64,000 nucleotides of DNA from assembly GCA_964370985.1 (NCBI GenBank), contig CAYJLE010000010.1, positions 1 to 64,000 on the forward strand, read 5' to 3'. Below the pieces are notes generated by a model. The model had not been told where the DNA came from. It saw nothing but the letters and a program-made list of their open reading frames with translations, and ran no database searches. Every line of letters starts with the position of its first letter. Within the stretch, counting starts at the first letter, position 1. Source of the stretch: JAHDVS01 sp964370985 (lineage in GTDB: Bacteria > Actinomycetota > Thermoleophilia > Gaiellales > Gaiellaceae). Positions 33,416 through 42,642 of the stretch are shown here, piece by piece. Made by a program: the position numbers and the translations under genes.

Positions 33416-36400
33416 CTACCTGACCGCGGCCTCGCCGAGCAGCGCCGTGACCTCGGCGAAGAAGTCCGAGTCCGGGTTGACCCGGAACTCCGGCCCGAAC
33501 GCGAGCACCCTCGGTCCGGCGGTCATGTCGAGATCGAGGACGACCGGGAAGTCGCCGGGGAAGCCGCGGACGACCGCCGCGAGCTCCCGGATGACGCCCG
33601 CGTGGGCACGGCGGGCGTCGACGCGCAGGCGCACCTCACGGCGCTCGGGCACGGCCTCGAACGGCGACAGCTCGAGCGCGACGAGCTTCGTCTCGCCGTC
33701 CTTGTGATCGATACGGCCCTTGACGAGCAGCACCCGGTCGGCCTCGAGCAGGTCGCGGGCGGCGGCGAACGCGGAGTTGAAGACGACCGCCTCGACCGAG
33801 CCGGACAGGTCGTCGAGACGCACGAACGCCATCGGGTCGCCGCGGCGGGTCGTGGTCGAGCGCAGCGCCCCGACGATGCCCCCGACGGTGACGACGTCCC
33901 CGTCGCGCCGGCCGGCGAGCTCGGCGATCGGCAGGTCGGCCTTGCGGCGAAGCTGGTCTCTGATCGCGTGCAGCGGGTGCTCGGACACGTAGAGGCCGAG
34001 TGTCTCCTTCTCGAGCGCGAGCAGCTCCGGCTTGTCGAGCTCCCCGGGGGGAATCGGCGGGTGGTGGCGAGGTCGCTCGGCCGGCGTCTCGCCGGGGCCG
34101 AGATCGAAGATCGACGCCTGCCCTGCGAGGCGGTCGGAGTGGTGTCGGCCGCCCCAGGAGAGCGCTTGCTCGAGCACCGCCAGCATGCCTTTCCGCGGCG
34201 CCCCGGTCGAGTCGAGCGCGCCGCACTTGACGAGGCTCTCGAGCGCCCGCTTGTTCACGACCTGCGGGTCGACGCGCTCGCAGAAGTCCCAGATCGAGGC
34301 GAACGGGCCGCCCTCCTCGCGGGCGGCGACGATCGCCCTCACCGCGGTCTCCCCCACGTTCTTGACGGCGTTCAGGCCGAACCGGATCCTGCTCTCGACC
34401 ACCGCGAAGTCGAACGCGGATACGTTGATGTCGGGCGGTAGCACCTCGATGCCCATCTCCTCGCACGCGGCGACGTAGAACGGCACCTTGTCCTTCGTGT
34501 TCATGACCGAGGAGATCAGCGCGGCCATGTATTGAGCCGGGTGGTTGGCCTTCAGGTACGCGGTGCGGTAGGCGATCAGCGCGTAGCAGGCGGCGTGGGA
34601 CTTGTTGAAGGAGTAGTCCTGCGCCTGCTCCATGTCCTTCCAGAGCTGCTCGGCGACTTTGCGCTCGACCTCCTTGGCGGCGCAACCGTCGATGAACTTG
34701 CCGCGGAGCGACGCCATCAGCTTGTGGTTCTTCTTGCCGATCGCCTTGCGCAGGTCGTCGGCCTCGGCGGGGCTGAAGCCGGCGAGGCGCTTGGCGATCT
34801 CCATGTACTGCTCCTGGTAGATGCAGATCCCCCAGGTGGGTTGGGTGATCGATTTCAGCCGGTCGTCGGCGTAGGTCACCTGCTCCTGCCCTGCCTTGCG
34901 CTTCGCGTAGACGGGGATGTAGCCCATCGGGCCCGGCCGGTAGAGGGCGACGAGCGCGATCAGGTCCTCGAACTCGGTCGGCTTGACCTGGCGCAGCGCC
35001 TCGCGCATCCCCGTCGACTCGAACTGGAAGACGCCGGTCGAGTCGCCCCGGCGCAGCATCTCGTAGGTCTTCGCATCATCGAGCGGGACGTGCGCGATAT
35101 CGACGTCGCCGATCAAGTCGACCGCGGCGTCGATCACGTCGAGGTTGCGCAGCCCGAGGAAGTCCATCTTGAGCAGGCCGAGCGCCTCGACGTCCTGCAT
35201 CGCGAACTGCGTCACGACTTCGGAGTCGCGCCCCTTCTGCTGGAGCGGGACGATCTCGACGAGCGGGCGGTCGGAGATGACGACGCCGGCGGCGTGGATC
35301 GAGTCCTGGCGGACGAGGCCCTCGAGCGGGCGGGCGAGATCGACGATCTGGCGCACGACCTCGTCCGAGTCGTAGGCCTGGCGCAGCTCCGCGCCAGGCT
35401 TCAGGGACTCCTCGAGGTACACCTTCGGCCCCTCCGGGATCAGCTTCGCGACCTTGTCGACGACTCCGTAGGGGACGTCGAGGACGCGGCCGGCGTCGCG
35501 GACGGCGGCGCGGGCCATCATCGTCCCGAACGTGATGATCTGCGCGACCCGGTCGCGACCGTACTTGTCGGCCACGTAGTTGATCACGCGATCGCGGCCG
35601 TGGACGGAGAAGTCGATGTCGATGTCGGGCATCGACTTGCGGCCGGGGTTGAGGAACCGCTCGAACAGGAGCTCGTAACGCATCGGGTCGATGTCGGTGA
35701 TGCCGAGGCAGTAGGCGACGAGCGACCCTGCTGCGGAGCCTCGCCCCGGGCCGACGCCCACGCCGTCTCGCCGCGCGTAGGCGACGAAGTCCGACACGAT
35801 CAGGAAGTAGTCGGCGAAGCCCATCTCCCGGATCGTCTTCAGCTCGTACGCAAGGCGCTCGCGCAGCTCGGGCGTCTCGTGCCCGTAGCGCTCTGCGAGG
35901 CCGGCCTCGCAGAGCTCTGCGAGGTAGTCGAACGCGCCGCGCCCTTCCGGAGTCGGGAACCGCGGGAGCAGGATCCGGCCGAGCTCCATCGTCACGGTGC
36001 AGCGGTCGGCGATCTCGAGCGTGCGCGCCAACGCCCCGGGGAGGTGGCCGAACGTGGCCTGCATCTCCTCGGGGGTCTTGAAGTAGAACTGGTCGGTGTC
36101 GAACTTCCAGTGGCTCGGGTTCGCGAGCGTGTCGCCGGACTGGATGCAGAGGAGAGCCTCGTGCGCCTTCGCGTCCTCGTGGCGGAGATAGTGGATGTCT
36201 CCGGTCGCGACGAGCGGGATGCCGGTGCGGGCGGCGAGGTCGACCAGGTGCGGGTTGATCGTCCGCTGCACGTCGAGGCCCGCATCCTGCAGCTCGACGT
36301 AGGTCTGGTCGCGACCGAAGATGTCTGCGAGCCGCTCGAGCTCGGCTTCGGCCTCCCGGGGCTGGCCCTGCTCGAGCGCCCTGCAGACGCGGCCGGAGAG

Positions 36401-36802
36401 GCAGCCGGAGAGGGCGACGAGGCCCTTCGCGTGGGCGGCAAGGAGATCCCAGTCGACCCGCGGCTTGTAGTAGTAGCCCTCGAGGTAGCCGGCGGAGGCG
36501 AGCCGGATCAGGTTCGCGTAGCCCTCGTTCGTCTCGGCCAGCAGGGTCAGGTGCGCGTAGCCCTTGCGCTGCTCCTTGCGGTCGTCGCAGACGTACAGCT
36601 CGCAGCCGACGATCGGCTTGACTCCGACCTTGCGCGCCTCGCGGTAGAGCTCGACGGCGCCGGCGAGCGAGCCGTGGTCGGTGAGCGCGACGGCGGGCAT
36701 CTCGAGCTCGGCGGCGCGCGCGACGAGGTCGGGGATCCTGCACGCCCCGTCGAGAATCGAGTACTCGGAGTGAACGTGCAGGTGAACGAACGGGGACGCC
36801 AT
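33416..36802 (-). CDS. dnaE: DNA polymerase III alpha subunit
   Basis: A 1128-residue replicative polymerase. The PHP domain starts FVHLHVHSEYSILDGA (His7, 9, 11); the polymerase palm has GPGRGSAAGSLVAYCLGI and PDIDIDFS with catalytic aspartates; a C-terminal OB domain (VTVGGIVGALRSTTTRRGDPMAFVRLDD) follows. Length is normal for DnaE1 and no intein is seen. ATG 36802 is set by the PHP motif; TACAAT (36818-36813) lies 10 nt upstream, leaving almost no leader. It is divergent from the EamA gene with 137 bp between them. Confidence 0.97.
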   Translation of the reverse strand: MASPFVHLHVHSEYSILDGACRIPDLVARAAELEMPAVALTDHGSLAGAVELYREARKVGVKPIVGCELYVCDDRKEQRKGYAHLTLLAETNEGYANLIRLASAGYLEGYYYKPRVDWDLLAAHAKGLVALSGCLSGRVCRALEQGQPREAEAELERLADIFGRDQTYVELQDAGLDVQRTINPHLVDLAARTGIPLVATGDIHYLRHEDAKAHEALLCIQSGDTLANPSHWKFDTDQFYFKTPEEMQATFGHLPGALARTLEIADRCTVTMELGRILLPRFPTPEGRGAFDYLAELCEAGLAERYGHETPELRERLAYELKTIREMGFADYFLIVSDFVAYARRDGVGVGPGRGSAAGSLVAYCLGITDIDPMRYELLFERFLNPGRKSMPDIDIDFSVHGRDRVINYVADKYGRDRVAQIITFGTMMARAAVRDAGRVLDVPYGVVDKVAKLIPEGPKVYLEESLKPGAELRQAYDSDEVVRQIVDLARPLEGLVRQDSIHAAGVVISDRPLVEIVPLQQKGRDSEVVTQFAMQDVEALGLLKMDFLGLRNLDVIDAAVDLIGDVDIAHVPLDDAKTYEMLRRGDSTGVFQFESTGMREALRQVKPTEFEDLIALVALYRPGPMGYIPVYAKRKAGQEQVTYADDRLKSITQPTWGICIYQEQYMEIAKRLAGFSPAEADDLRKAIGKKNHKLMASLRGKFIDGCAAKEVERKVAEQLWKDMEQAQDYSFNKSHAACYALIAYRTAYLKANHPAQYMAALISSVMNTKDKVPFYVAACEEMGIEVLPPDINVSAFDFAVVESRIRFGLNAVKNVGETAVRAIVAAREEGGPFASIWDFCERVDPQVVNKRALESLVKCGALDSTGAPRKGMLAVLEQALSWGGRHHSDRLAGQASIFDLGPGETPAERPRHHPPIPPGELDKPELLALEKETLGLYVSEHPLHAIRDQLRRKADLPIAELAGRRDGDVVTVGGIVGALRSTTTRRGDPMAFVRLDDLSGSVEAVVFNSAFAAARDLLEADRVLLVKGRIDHKDGETKLVALELSPFEAVPERREVRLRVDARRAHAGVIRELAAVVRGFPGDFPVVLDLDMTAGPRVLAFGPEFRVNPDSDFFAEVTALLGEAAVR

Positions 36803-36812
36803 CGCAGAGGCG

Positions 36813-36818
36813 ATTGTA
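36813..36818 (-). promoter_or_regulatory. -10 hexamer TACAAT upstream of dnaE
   Basis: TACAAT ends 10 nt before ATG 36802, so the transcript would begin only a few nucleotides before the start codon. Confidence 0.5.
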
Positions 36819-36939
36819 GAGCCCGGCCCTGCCGGACACGTCGCCCGCGTTGTCGGCTTGGACAATGAACCGGCGTCGGCTTCAGCGGAGCGGCGAAGCT
36901 CGCGGCCTCCGGGACAGGGCTGTCTGACAGACTCCGGCG

Positions 36940-37896
36940 ATGAGCCTGCGGCCGGCCGCGAGCAGAGAGGCCGGCACGGCGGAGAGCGTCCGGGCGCTCG
37001 GCTACTCGGCGGCTGCGTCTGCGGGCGTGCTCTGGGGGATCTCGGGGCTTCTCTCCCGGGAGCTCCTCGACCGGGGCTGGCCGGCGCTCGGGTTCGCGGG
37101 CGTCCGCTCGGCCGTCGCGTTCGCGCTCGTCGCCGCGTTCCTCGGCCTGGTCGCCAGACGGACGTTCCACCTGCGCCGCCGTGACTTCGGCCTGCTCGCC
37201 GCGTACAGCGCGATCGCGAGCGCGGCCCTTCCCTACACCCTGCTCGCGACGATGGAGCGGGCGCCGATCGCCGTGGCGATCGCGCTGTTCTATACGGCGC
37301 CGCCACTCGCCGCGCTGCTCGGCTGGGTGTTCCTGCGCGAGTCGATCTCGCGGCTCGCCCTGGTGTCGCTGGTCGCGACCTGTGGCGGCGTCGTGCTCGT
37401 CTCCGGGCTGCTCGAGGCGGGCGAGCGGGTCGCGGTCCCGGCGGCCGGAATCGGCTTCGGCCTCGCCGCGGGGCTCTGCTCCGCCGTGTTCGCCGTCGGC
37501 GGCCGCCACCTCGTCAGGAGGATGTCAGCGACCACGATCACCCTCTATTCGAGCGGCCTCGGCGCAGCCGGGCTGCTCGTGGTCGACGCGCTCACGGCGA
37601 GGTCGGTCGCCGACGTGCCACGCCTGACCTGGGACTCGGGGCTGCTCCTCGTCGCGACGGCGCTCCTGCCTGTCGTGTTCGCCCGCTTCCTGTTCACCTG
37701 GAGCATGACCACGATCGGGTCGGCACAGGCGACCATGCTCTCGACGCTCGAGCTCGCCACCGCGGCCGTCGGCGGCGTGATCGTGTTCGGCGAGACGCCC
37801 GGCGCGCTCGAGACGGCGGGGATCGGCGTGATCTTCCTCGCCGCGATCCTCGTCCGGCTCGACCTGCGCGAGCCTCCACCGCTCGCCGCACCGTAG
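36940..37896 (+). CDS. EamA/DMT-family transporter
   Basis: A 318-residue inner-membrane protein with about ten hydrophobic segments and the two-repeat EamA plan. Conserved EamA features include ASAGVLWGISGLLSRELL at the first helix, APIAVAIALFYTAPPLAALLGWVFLRE ending repeat one, and GSAQATMLSTLELATAAVGGVIVFGE ending repeat two. It probably exports a metabolite such as an amino acid or nucleobase. A short odd palindrome GTCTGACAGAC (36922-36932) overlaps the possible -10 (CAGACT, 6 nt before ATG), so repression by an unknown factor is conceivable. Confidence 0.88.
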   Translation: MSLRPAASREAGTAESVRALGYSAAASAGVLWGISGLLSRELLDRGWPALGFAGVRSAVAFALVAAFLGLVARRTFHLRRRDFGLLAAYSAIASAALPYTLLATMERAPIAVAIALFYTAPPLAALLGWVFLRESISRLALVSLVATCGGVVLVSGLLEAGERVAVPAAGIGFGLAAGLCSAVFAVGGRHLVRRMSATTITLYSSGLGAAGLLVVDALTARSVADVPRLTWDSGLLLVATALLPVVFARFLFTWSMTTIGSAQATMLSTLELATAAVGGVIVFGETPGALETAGIGVIFLAAILVRLDLREPPPLAAP

Positions 37897-37925
37897 CCGG
37901 AACGGGCGGCGCCGAAGCGACCGGC

Positions 37926-37931
37926 TATCCT
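37926..37931 (+). promoter_or_regulatory. -10 hexamer TATCCT, leaderless fur promoter
   Basis: TATCCT, 6 nt, ATG 37938. The gene lies 41 bp after the EamA stop. Confidence 0.6.
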
Positions 37932-37937
37932 CAGCTG

Positions 37938-38399
37938 ATGATCGTCCACGCCGCCCGGAGCGGTTGGGGTGAGCATGCGCTCGGGGAGCTGCGCCGCGCC
38001 GGCCACCGTGCCGGAGGCGCGCGCACCGCCGTGGTCGAGCTGCTCGCCGAGCAGGACTGCTGCCTGACCGCCCAGGAGATCTTCGACGAGCTGCGCGAGC
38101 GCGACCGCCGCGTCGGTATCGCGAGCGTCTACCGGGCGCTCGACCTGCTGACGGGCATGAAGCTCGTCCAGCGGCTCGAGATCGGGGAGGGCGTCGCGCG
38201 CTACGAGCCGGCCCACGCCGGCGGCGAGCACCACCATCACGTCGTCTGCGACCACTGTGGAACGGTCGCGGTCTTCGAGGACGAGCGTCTCGAGCAAGCG
38301 CTCGACCGGCTCGGCGAACGCCTCGGCTATCACCTCGAGGGGCACGAGGTCGTCCTGCGGGGAACCTGCCCCAGCTGCGGCGCCGGGAACGGCGAGTAG
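37938..38399 (+). CDS. Fur-family metalloregulator
   Basis: A 153-residue Fur/Zur-type repressor. The winged helix spans ~23-85 (TAVVELLAEQDCCLTAQEIFDEL, GIASVYRALDLLTGMKLVQRLE). The metal core is GGEHHHHVVCDHCGTVAVFED, and structural zinc would use the CDHC and CPSC pairs. Which metal it senses (Fe, Zn, Mn) cannot be read from sequence; the HHHH run and CxxC pairs fit Fur or Zur. The start is fixed by the -10 hexamer 6 nt upstream. Target sites were not seen in the flanks. Confidence 0.92.
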   Translation: MIVHAARSGWGEHALGELRRAGHRAGGARTAVVELLAEQDCCLTAQEIFDELRERDRRVGIASVYRALDLLTGMKLVQRLEIGEGVARYEPAHAGGEHHHHVVCDHCGTVAVFEDERLEQALDRLGERLGYHLEGHEVVLRGTCPSCGAGNGE

Positions 38400-38410
38400 C
38401 GGCCCGCGAC

Positions 38411-39256
38411 TCAGCGAGCCGGAATCACCCACGCTCCGGCGCCGGCGTCCGTGCCCGCCCGGGCGAAGGCGACGAGGACGTGCGGGCCCGCTGCAAGCGG
38501 CTCGGCACCGCGTCCGGTGATCGTCCCGGCCGTACCGTCCCCGGGCGCGCCCAGCTGCGCGTCGAGGGGCTCCCCGTCGAGCCAGAGCAGCGTCAGGTCG
38601 AGCGGCGCCGGCGCCTCGGCTCCGACGGCGATCTCCGCCGGGACGCCCGCGGGCAGGGAGCCGCTGCCGGGGAAGGCCGGCAACAGGAGCACGGGCCCGC
38701 CGAGCTCGAGCTTCCAGCCGCCGTCGTCGTCGCGCAGCACCGCCGCGTAGCCGGCCAGCTCGGACTGCCCCTCCGCCTCGCGCTGCCCGGCGATCGCGAC
38801 CACGGCGATCCCGTCCGCGACGCTCGACGCGACGAGCACCTCGTAGGGCGTGCCGGCGAAGCTGCCGAGCCCCTCCTCGAGCTCGCGACCCGGGCCGATC
38901 TGGAACGTGTCGTAGTTCGGGCCGAGCCGCTCCTGGCTCGCCGGAGTGAGGAGATCCCAGACGACGAGGTCGTTGCCTGTCCCGGCGGCCTCGACGACGT
39001 CGGCGAGCACCGCGGCCGCTGCCTCGCCGGCCGGGTCCGCGGCGGCCGTGCTCGTGCCGGTTTCCGACGGCTCCGTGCCGGTCGGCTCGGTCTCGGTCGG
39101 TGCGGTCTCCGTCAGTGCGGTCTCGGTCGCCCCCGTCGTCACCGGCTCGGCCGTGGCTCCGCCCGCGCCCGTGTCCGGACCGGGCTCGCCCCCGCCGGTG
39201 CAGCCCGCGGCTGCCAGCGCCGCCGCGACGATCATCGCTGCGATCGCGTAGCGCAC
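38411..39256 (-). CDS. Secreted lipoprotein with Thr/Glu-rich linker
   Basis: A 281-residue lipoprotein. The signal ends AAALAAAGC, with a lipobox-type Cys19; a low-complexity linker of repeated TET/TEP units follows (~residues 40-75), then a globular domain from about residue 80 (EAAAAVLADVVEAAGTGNDLVVWDLLTPASQERLGP) resembling NTF2-like lipoproteins. GTG 39256 places the signal properly. Function unknown. It converges on fur, ending 11 bp from its stop, and is divergent from sixA. Confidence 0.78.
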   Translation of the reverse strand: MRYAIAAMIVAAALAAAGCTGGGEPGPDTGAGGATAEPVTTGATETALTETAPTETEPTGTEPSETGTSTAAADPAGEAAAAVLADVVEAAGTGNDLVVWDLLTPASQERLGPNYDTFQIGPGRELEEGLGSFAGTPYEVLVASSVADGIAVVAIAGQREAEGQSELAGYAAVLRDDDGGWKLELGGPVLLLPAFPGSGSLPAGVPAEIAVGAEAPAPLDLTLLWLDGEPLDAQLGAPGDGTAGTITGRGAEPLAAGPHVLVAFARAGTDAGAGAWVIPAR

Positions 39257-39312
39257 GGCTTCAGTGTTCCAGACCTGCCCCGGCGCCGCTGACCTGGCAG
39301 ACTGGCGTCCCG

Positions 39313-39822
39313 ATGAAGCGCCTCTACCTACTTCGCCACGCGAAGTCGAGCTGGGACGATCCCGGGCTCGCCGACGATGACCGGCCACTCGCGCCGCGGG
39401 GCCGCAGAGCCGCGGACAGGCTCGGTCGACACTGCAAGCGGGAGGGGATACGTCCCGCGCTCGTCCTCTGCTCGTCCGCGACGCGGGCCCGGGACACGCT
39501 CGAGCGCGTCCGCCCCGGACTGGGCCCGCAGGCCCGGGTCGAGCCCGACCCCGGCCTGTACGCGGCGAGCGCCGCCGAGCTGCTCGAGCGGCTGCGCCGG
39601 CTGCCCGACGCGCTGCCCTCGGTGATGCTGGTCGGCCACAACCCGGGCCTGCAGGACCTCGCGCTCCTGCTCGTCCGCGAGGAGGCAGGGCGCGAGCGGC
39701 TCGAGGGCGAGCTCCCGACTGGCACCCTGGCCACCCTGACGCTGCGGCGACTCACCTGGTCGGGCCTCCACCCGGGCGAGGCGGAGCTGACGGAGCTCGT
39801 CCGGCCCCGCGATCTCGGCTGA
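39313..39822 (+). CDS. sixA: Phosphohistidine phosphatase SixA-like
   Basis: A 169-residue histidine-phosphatase-superfamily protein. The RHG-type motif is LLRHAKSSW (catalytic His9), as in SixA, and VGHNPGLQDLALLL carries the second His. SixA removes phosphate from histidine in phosphorelays or PTS proteins. ATG 39313 follows CAGACT by 9 nt. It converges on the class II aldolase, with only 9 bp between the two stop codons. Confidence 0.88.
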   Translation: MKRLYLLRHAKSSWDDPGLADDDRPLAPRGRRAADRLGRHCKREGIRPALVLCSSATRARDTLERVRPGLGPQARVEPDPGLYAASAAELLERLRRLPDALPSVMLVGHNPGLQDLALLLVREEAGRERLEGELPTGTLATLTLRRLTWSGLHPGEAELTELVRPRDLG

Positions 39823-39831
39823 ATCCGACAG

Positions 39832-40491
39832 TCAGCGACCGTAGGTCTGGAACAGCGCCGCCAGGCGCGGGAACTCGTCCGCGCCGAGCTCCCGGTGGCG
39901 CCCGGCGGTCTGGATCAGGATCCGGCAGACGTCCTCGAGCACCTCGGCGAGTGCAACCCCGGCAGCGGCATCCTCGACCGCGACCAGGCACCCGTGATGA
40001 GCGAGCACGAGCGCCCGGGTGGGGACGCGCTCGAACGCGTCAGCCGCGAACTCGGCCAGCTCGGGCGAGCCGGGCGTCCGGTAGGGCACGAACGGGGTCG
40101 GCTCCGAGCCGAGCAGCGCCTGGTGGTAGTGGACGAAGGGGAGCCGCTCCAGGTCGAGACAGGCAACGGCGACCGCGTATGGCGAGTGGAGGTGCAGGAC
40201 GGCGCGGGGTCCGAACCGGCAGGTCCGGTAGGTCGCGAGGTGCAGCGGTAGCTCGATCGACGGGCCGGGCGACCGGGGGGCCGCCGAGCGCCGGTCGTCG
40301 GAGACGTCGCAGGTGACGACGTTGGCGGCGGTCGTGTCCGCGAAGGACACGCCCGAGCGGGTGATCGCGAGCGTCCGCCCGTCCCCCGCGAGACAGGAGA
40401 CATTCCCGGATGCAAGCACCCCGGAAAGCCCGCGCTCGACGAGCTCGCGGCAGAGGCCGGCCACGACCTCGCGGGGATCGGATCCTTCCAC
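39832..40491 (-). CDS. Class II aldolase/adducin-family protein
   Basis: A 219-residue enzyme related to L-fuculose-phosphate and ribulose-phosphate aldolase/epimerases. ASGNVSCL is the substrate loop, HLHSPYAVAVAC gives two zinc His, and LAHHGCLVAVED the third. It likely cleaves a sugar phosphate or decarboxylates an intermediate. GTG 40491 is set by TACGGT 7 nt upstream, which trims an upstream extension with no domain match. Substrate unknown; no sugar kinase lies adjacent. Confidence 0.86.
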   Translation of the reverse strand: MEGSDPREVVAGLCRELVERGLSGVLASGNVSCLAGDGRTLAITRSGVSFADTTAANVVTCDVSDDRRSAAPRSPGPSIELPLHLATYRTCRFGPRAVLHLHSPYAVAVACLDLERLPFVHYHQALLGSEPTPFVPYRTPGSPELAEFAADAFERVPTRALVLAHHGCLVAVEDAAAGVALAEVLEDVCRILIQTAGRHRELGADEFPRLAALFQTYGR

Positions 40492-40498
40492 GGTGAAG

Positions 40499-40504
40499 AC
40501 CGTA
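40499..40504 (-). promoter_or_regulatory. -10 hexamer TACGGT, leaderless aldolase promoter
   Basis: TACGGT, 7 nt, GTG 40491. Confidence 0.55.
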
Positions 40505-40531
40505 ACAGGGCCGGGTCGCGTCCTGAAGCCG

Positions 40532-41332
40532 CTACCCGGCTTCACCACCCCCGGGGCCGATGGGACGGCCCAGGCACGCGCAGCGGCGCGAGTCGCCCGG
40601 AAGCGGCGAGCGACCCAGCTTCGAGACGGTGAAGACGCCCGCGCCCGGGAGCTCGACAGCGGCGCCGGGAAGCGGTGCGGGACCGTCGCGCGCCACGAGC
40701 CGGTAGCCGCCGGCCCGCGCGACGAGAGCCAGGTGCGGGCCGGAGTCATCCGGGGGGGCGCCGGCGATCCGAGCCTCGGCGCTCGCGAGCTGCGCCTCCG
40801 CGCGGACGCGAGCGGCAACCTCGACCTCGAGCGCACGCTCCAGCGCCGTGACCGCCCGGGTGCGAACGCGGAGCTCGTCGCACAGGCGCTCGACCTCGGC
40901 CGCGCGTGCTCGCTCGACCGCCGCGAGCTGCCCCCGCGCCTCGGCGAGCTGCCCCGCGGCAGCGGCTGCCCGCGAGGCGGCCTCCGCCTCGAGCTCGCGC
41001 TGCGCGGCCTCGCGCTCCCGGAGCTCGCCCTGGAGCTCCTCGCGCTCGCCCGCGAGCTCATCGAGGCCGGAGCGGACGTACGCCAGCTCGGACTCGAGCT
41101 CCGAGATCCGCCTCCGGCGCCTACGCCAGGGCACCGTCCGACCAGACAAGCCTGCTCGCGGTCGCGGCCACGCGACGACGAGCACGACGAGGAAGATCGC
41201 CAGCGCGATCTCGGCGCCGACTGAGCCGCCGATCTCCCCGTACACGAGGCTGGCGGCCAGCAGGCCCGCGAGGACGAGCGCGATCCGCCAGGCGTTCCCG
41301 GCGGACACCCGCGCTGCTCGCTGGATCCACAT
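40532..41332 (-). CDS. Membrane-anchored coiled-coil protein
   Basis: A 266-residue protein with two adjacent membrane helices (~residues 16-32 and 38-55: RIALVLAGLLAASLVYG and EIALAIFLVVLVVAW), a basic RRRRRR stop, then a long Glu/Ala/Arg coiled coil (~75-190), and a short C-terminal domain. Nothing identifies the function; the layout recalls cytoplasmic coiled-coil scaffolds tethered to the membrane. ATG 41332 is chosen as the first Met before the helices. It ends 40 bp upstream of the aldolase start. Confidence 0.7.
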   Translation of the reverse strand: MWIQRAARVSAGNAWRIALVLAGLLAASLVYGEIGGSVGAEIALAIFLVVLVVAWPRPRAGLSGRTVPWRRRRRRISELESELAYVRSGLDELAGEREELQGELREREAAQRELEAEAASRAAAAAGQLAEARGQLAAVERARAAEVERLCDELRVRTRAVTALERALEVEVAARVRAEAQLASAEARIAGAPPDDSGPHLALVARAGGYRLVARDGPAPLPGAAVELPGAGVFTVSKLGRSPLPGDSRRCACLGRPIGPGGGEAG

Positions 41333-41412
41333 CGAAGTCGTCAGGTCGCCTGTGCACACGGGTACTTCGCGACGCGAGGCACGTGTCCTACGGCGTCGCC
41401 AGCCGCGCGGGA

Positions 41413-41418
41413 TATCAT
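41413..41418 (+). promoter_or_regulatory. -10 hexamer TATCAT, leaderless promoter
   Basis: TATCAT, 6 nt, ATG 41425 of the TolB-like gene. Confidence 0.6.
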
Positions 41419-41424
41419 GCTCCG

Positions 41425-42615
41425 ATGTTTCGCCGAGCGGTGACCGTCGCTGCCGCGCTCGGGGCACTGGCCGCGGCAGGAGGGGCGAGTGCGGCGTTCC
41501 CCGGCGAGAACGGGGAGATCATCTACGCGACTCGCGGGGACATCTACCTCGTGGGCGCGGACGGCAGCGGAGCGCGGCAGCTCACGAGCACCTCCGAGAA
41601 CGACGGCGCGCCGGACGTCACCGCTGACGGCCGGCGGGTGGTCTTCCAGCGCTGCGAGGCAGGTGTCGAAGAGACCTGCGACCTGTACGTGCTGACGCTC
41701 TCGACCGGCTCCGTGAGGCAGGTGACGACGGCCGGGAACGCCCGCATGCCGGCGTGGTCGCCGGACAGCACGCGGATCGCCTATGCCCAGCGAGCGGCCG
41801 CCCAGTCCGCGCTGGCCGCCTGGCAGGACGAGATCGTCGTGATCGACGCCGACGGCGGCGGTTTCCGGCGGCTCACGAGCTCCCCGGAGCGTTCGGACGG
41901 GAGCCCGTCCTGGTCGCCGGACGGGGGCCGGATCGCGTGGCACTCGGCCGTCGTCAGCGGGACGACGTCGATCGGCTGCGGCGGCGGGCTGCTCTACTCG
42001 AGCGACGTGCTCGTGATGGACGCCGACGGGGGCAACCAGCACGTGATCGCCGGCGGCGGCACGTGCGACTCGCAACCCGACTGGTCGCCGGACGGCCGCG
42101 AGATCGTCTTCGTGCAGAGCACGACCCAGGCGATGCCCTCGACCGCCGGACGAATCGCGATCGTGAGCGCGGAGGGCGGGGCGCCGCGCTTCCTGACCTC
42201 ATCCGAGCAGTACAAACCGGGGCTACCCGTATGGTCGCCCGACGGGTCGCAGGTCGCGTTCGCGGCCTACAGCTACTGGTACGGGACGCCCGAGGGCCTG
42301 TTCGTCGTGCCCGCTGCGGGAGGCACCCCGGCTCAGGTGCACGGCGAGAACGTGCAGGGCATCGCGTGGAGCGTGCCCGTCCCGCTCACGAAGGGCGAGG
42401 CGGTCGCCCGGGTGCGGGCGATCCTCGACGCGAACGCAAAGCGCTGCAAGCTGAAGCTGCTCTCGGTCGGGGCGAAGGCGACCGCGAGCGGCTTCCGCGT
42501 GACCGCAACCGTCTCCGTGGGCGGCAAGAAGCAGCAGGCGACCTGGGTCACCGCGGGCAAGACCGTACGGGCGACGAACGCGCTCGCGAGAACGATCGCC
42601 CGCGGCTGCGCCTGA
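41425..42615 (+). CDS. Secreted TolB-like beta-propeller protein
   Basis: A 396-residue exported protein. The signal peptide ends ASA before AFPGENG. At least four WD40/PD40 units are seen, each with a WSPDG- or WSPDS-type turn (PAWSPDSTRIAY, PSWSPDGGRIAW, PDWSPDGREIVF, PVWSPDGSQVAF) preceded by DADGG or similar. A small C-terminal domain has paired Cys. Such propellers usually bind proteins or peptides outside the membrane; no Pal partner is nearby, so a Tol role is not implied. Confidence 0.85.
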   Translation: MFRRAVTVAAALGALAAAGGASAAFPGENGEIIYATRGDIYLVGADGSGARQLTSTSENDGAPDVTADGRRVVFQRCEAGVEETCDLYVLTLSTGSVRQVTTAGNARMPAWSPDSTRIAYAQRAAAQSALAAWQDEIVVIDADGGGFRRLTSSPERSDGSPSWSPDGGRIAWHSAVVSGTTSIGCGGGLLYSSDVLVMDADGGNQHVIAGGGTCDSQPDWSPDGREIVFVQSTTQAMPSTAGRIAIVSAEGGAPRFLTSSEQYKPGLPVWSPDGSQVAFAAYSYWYGTPEGLFVVPAAGGTPAQVHGENVQGIAWSVPVPLTKGEAVARVRAILDANAKRCKLKLLSVGAKATASGFRVTATVSVGGKKQQATWVTAGKTVRATNALARTIARGCA

Positions 42616-42642
42616 CCGCGCGCGCCGCGGGGGCCGGTAGCG

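Noticed and set aside
34532..36868. 778-codon open frame antisense to dnaE
   Set aside because: It is a shadow of the high-GC dnaE codon pattern; no family features, and dnaE motifs on the minus strand are complete.
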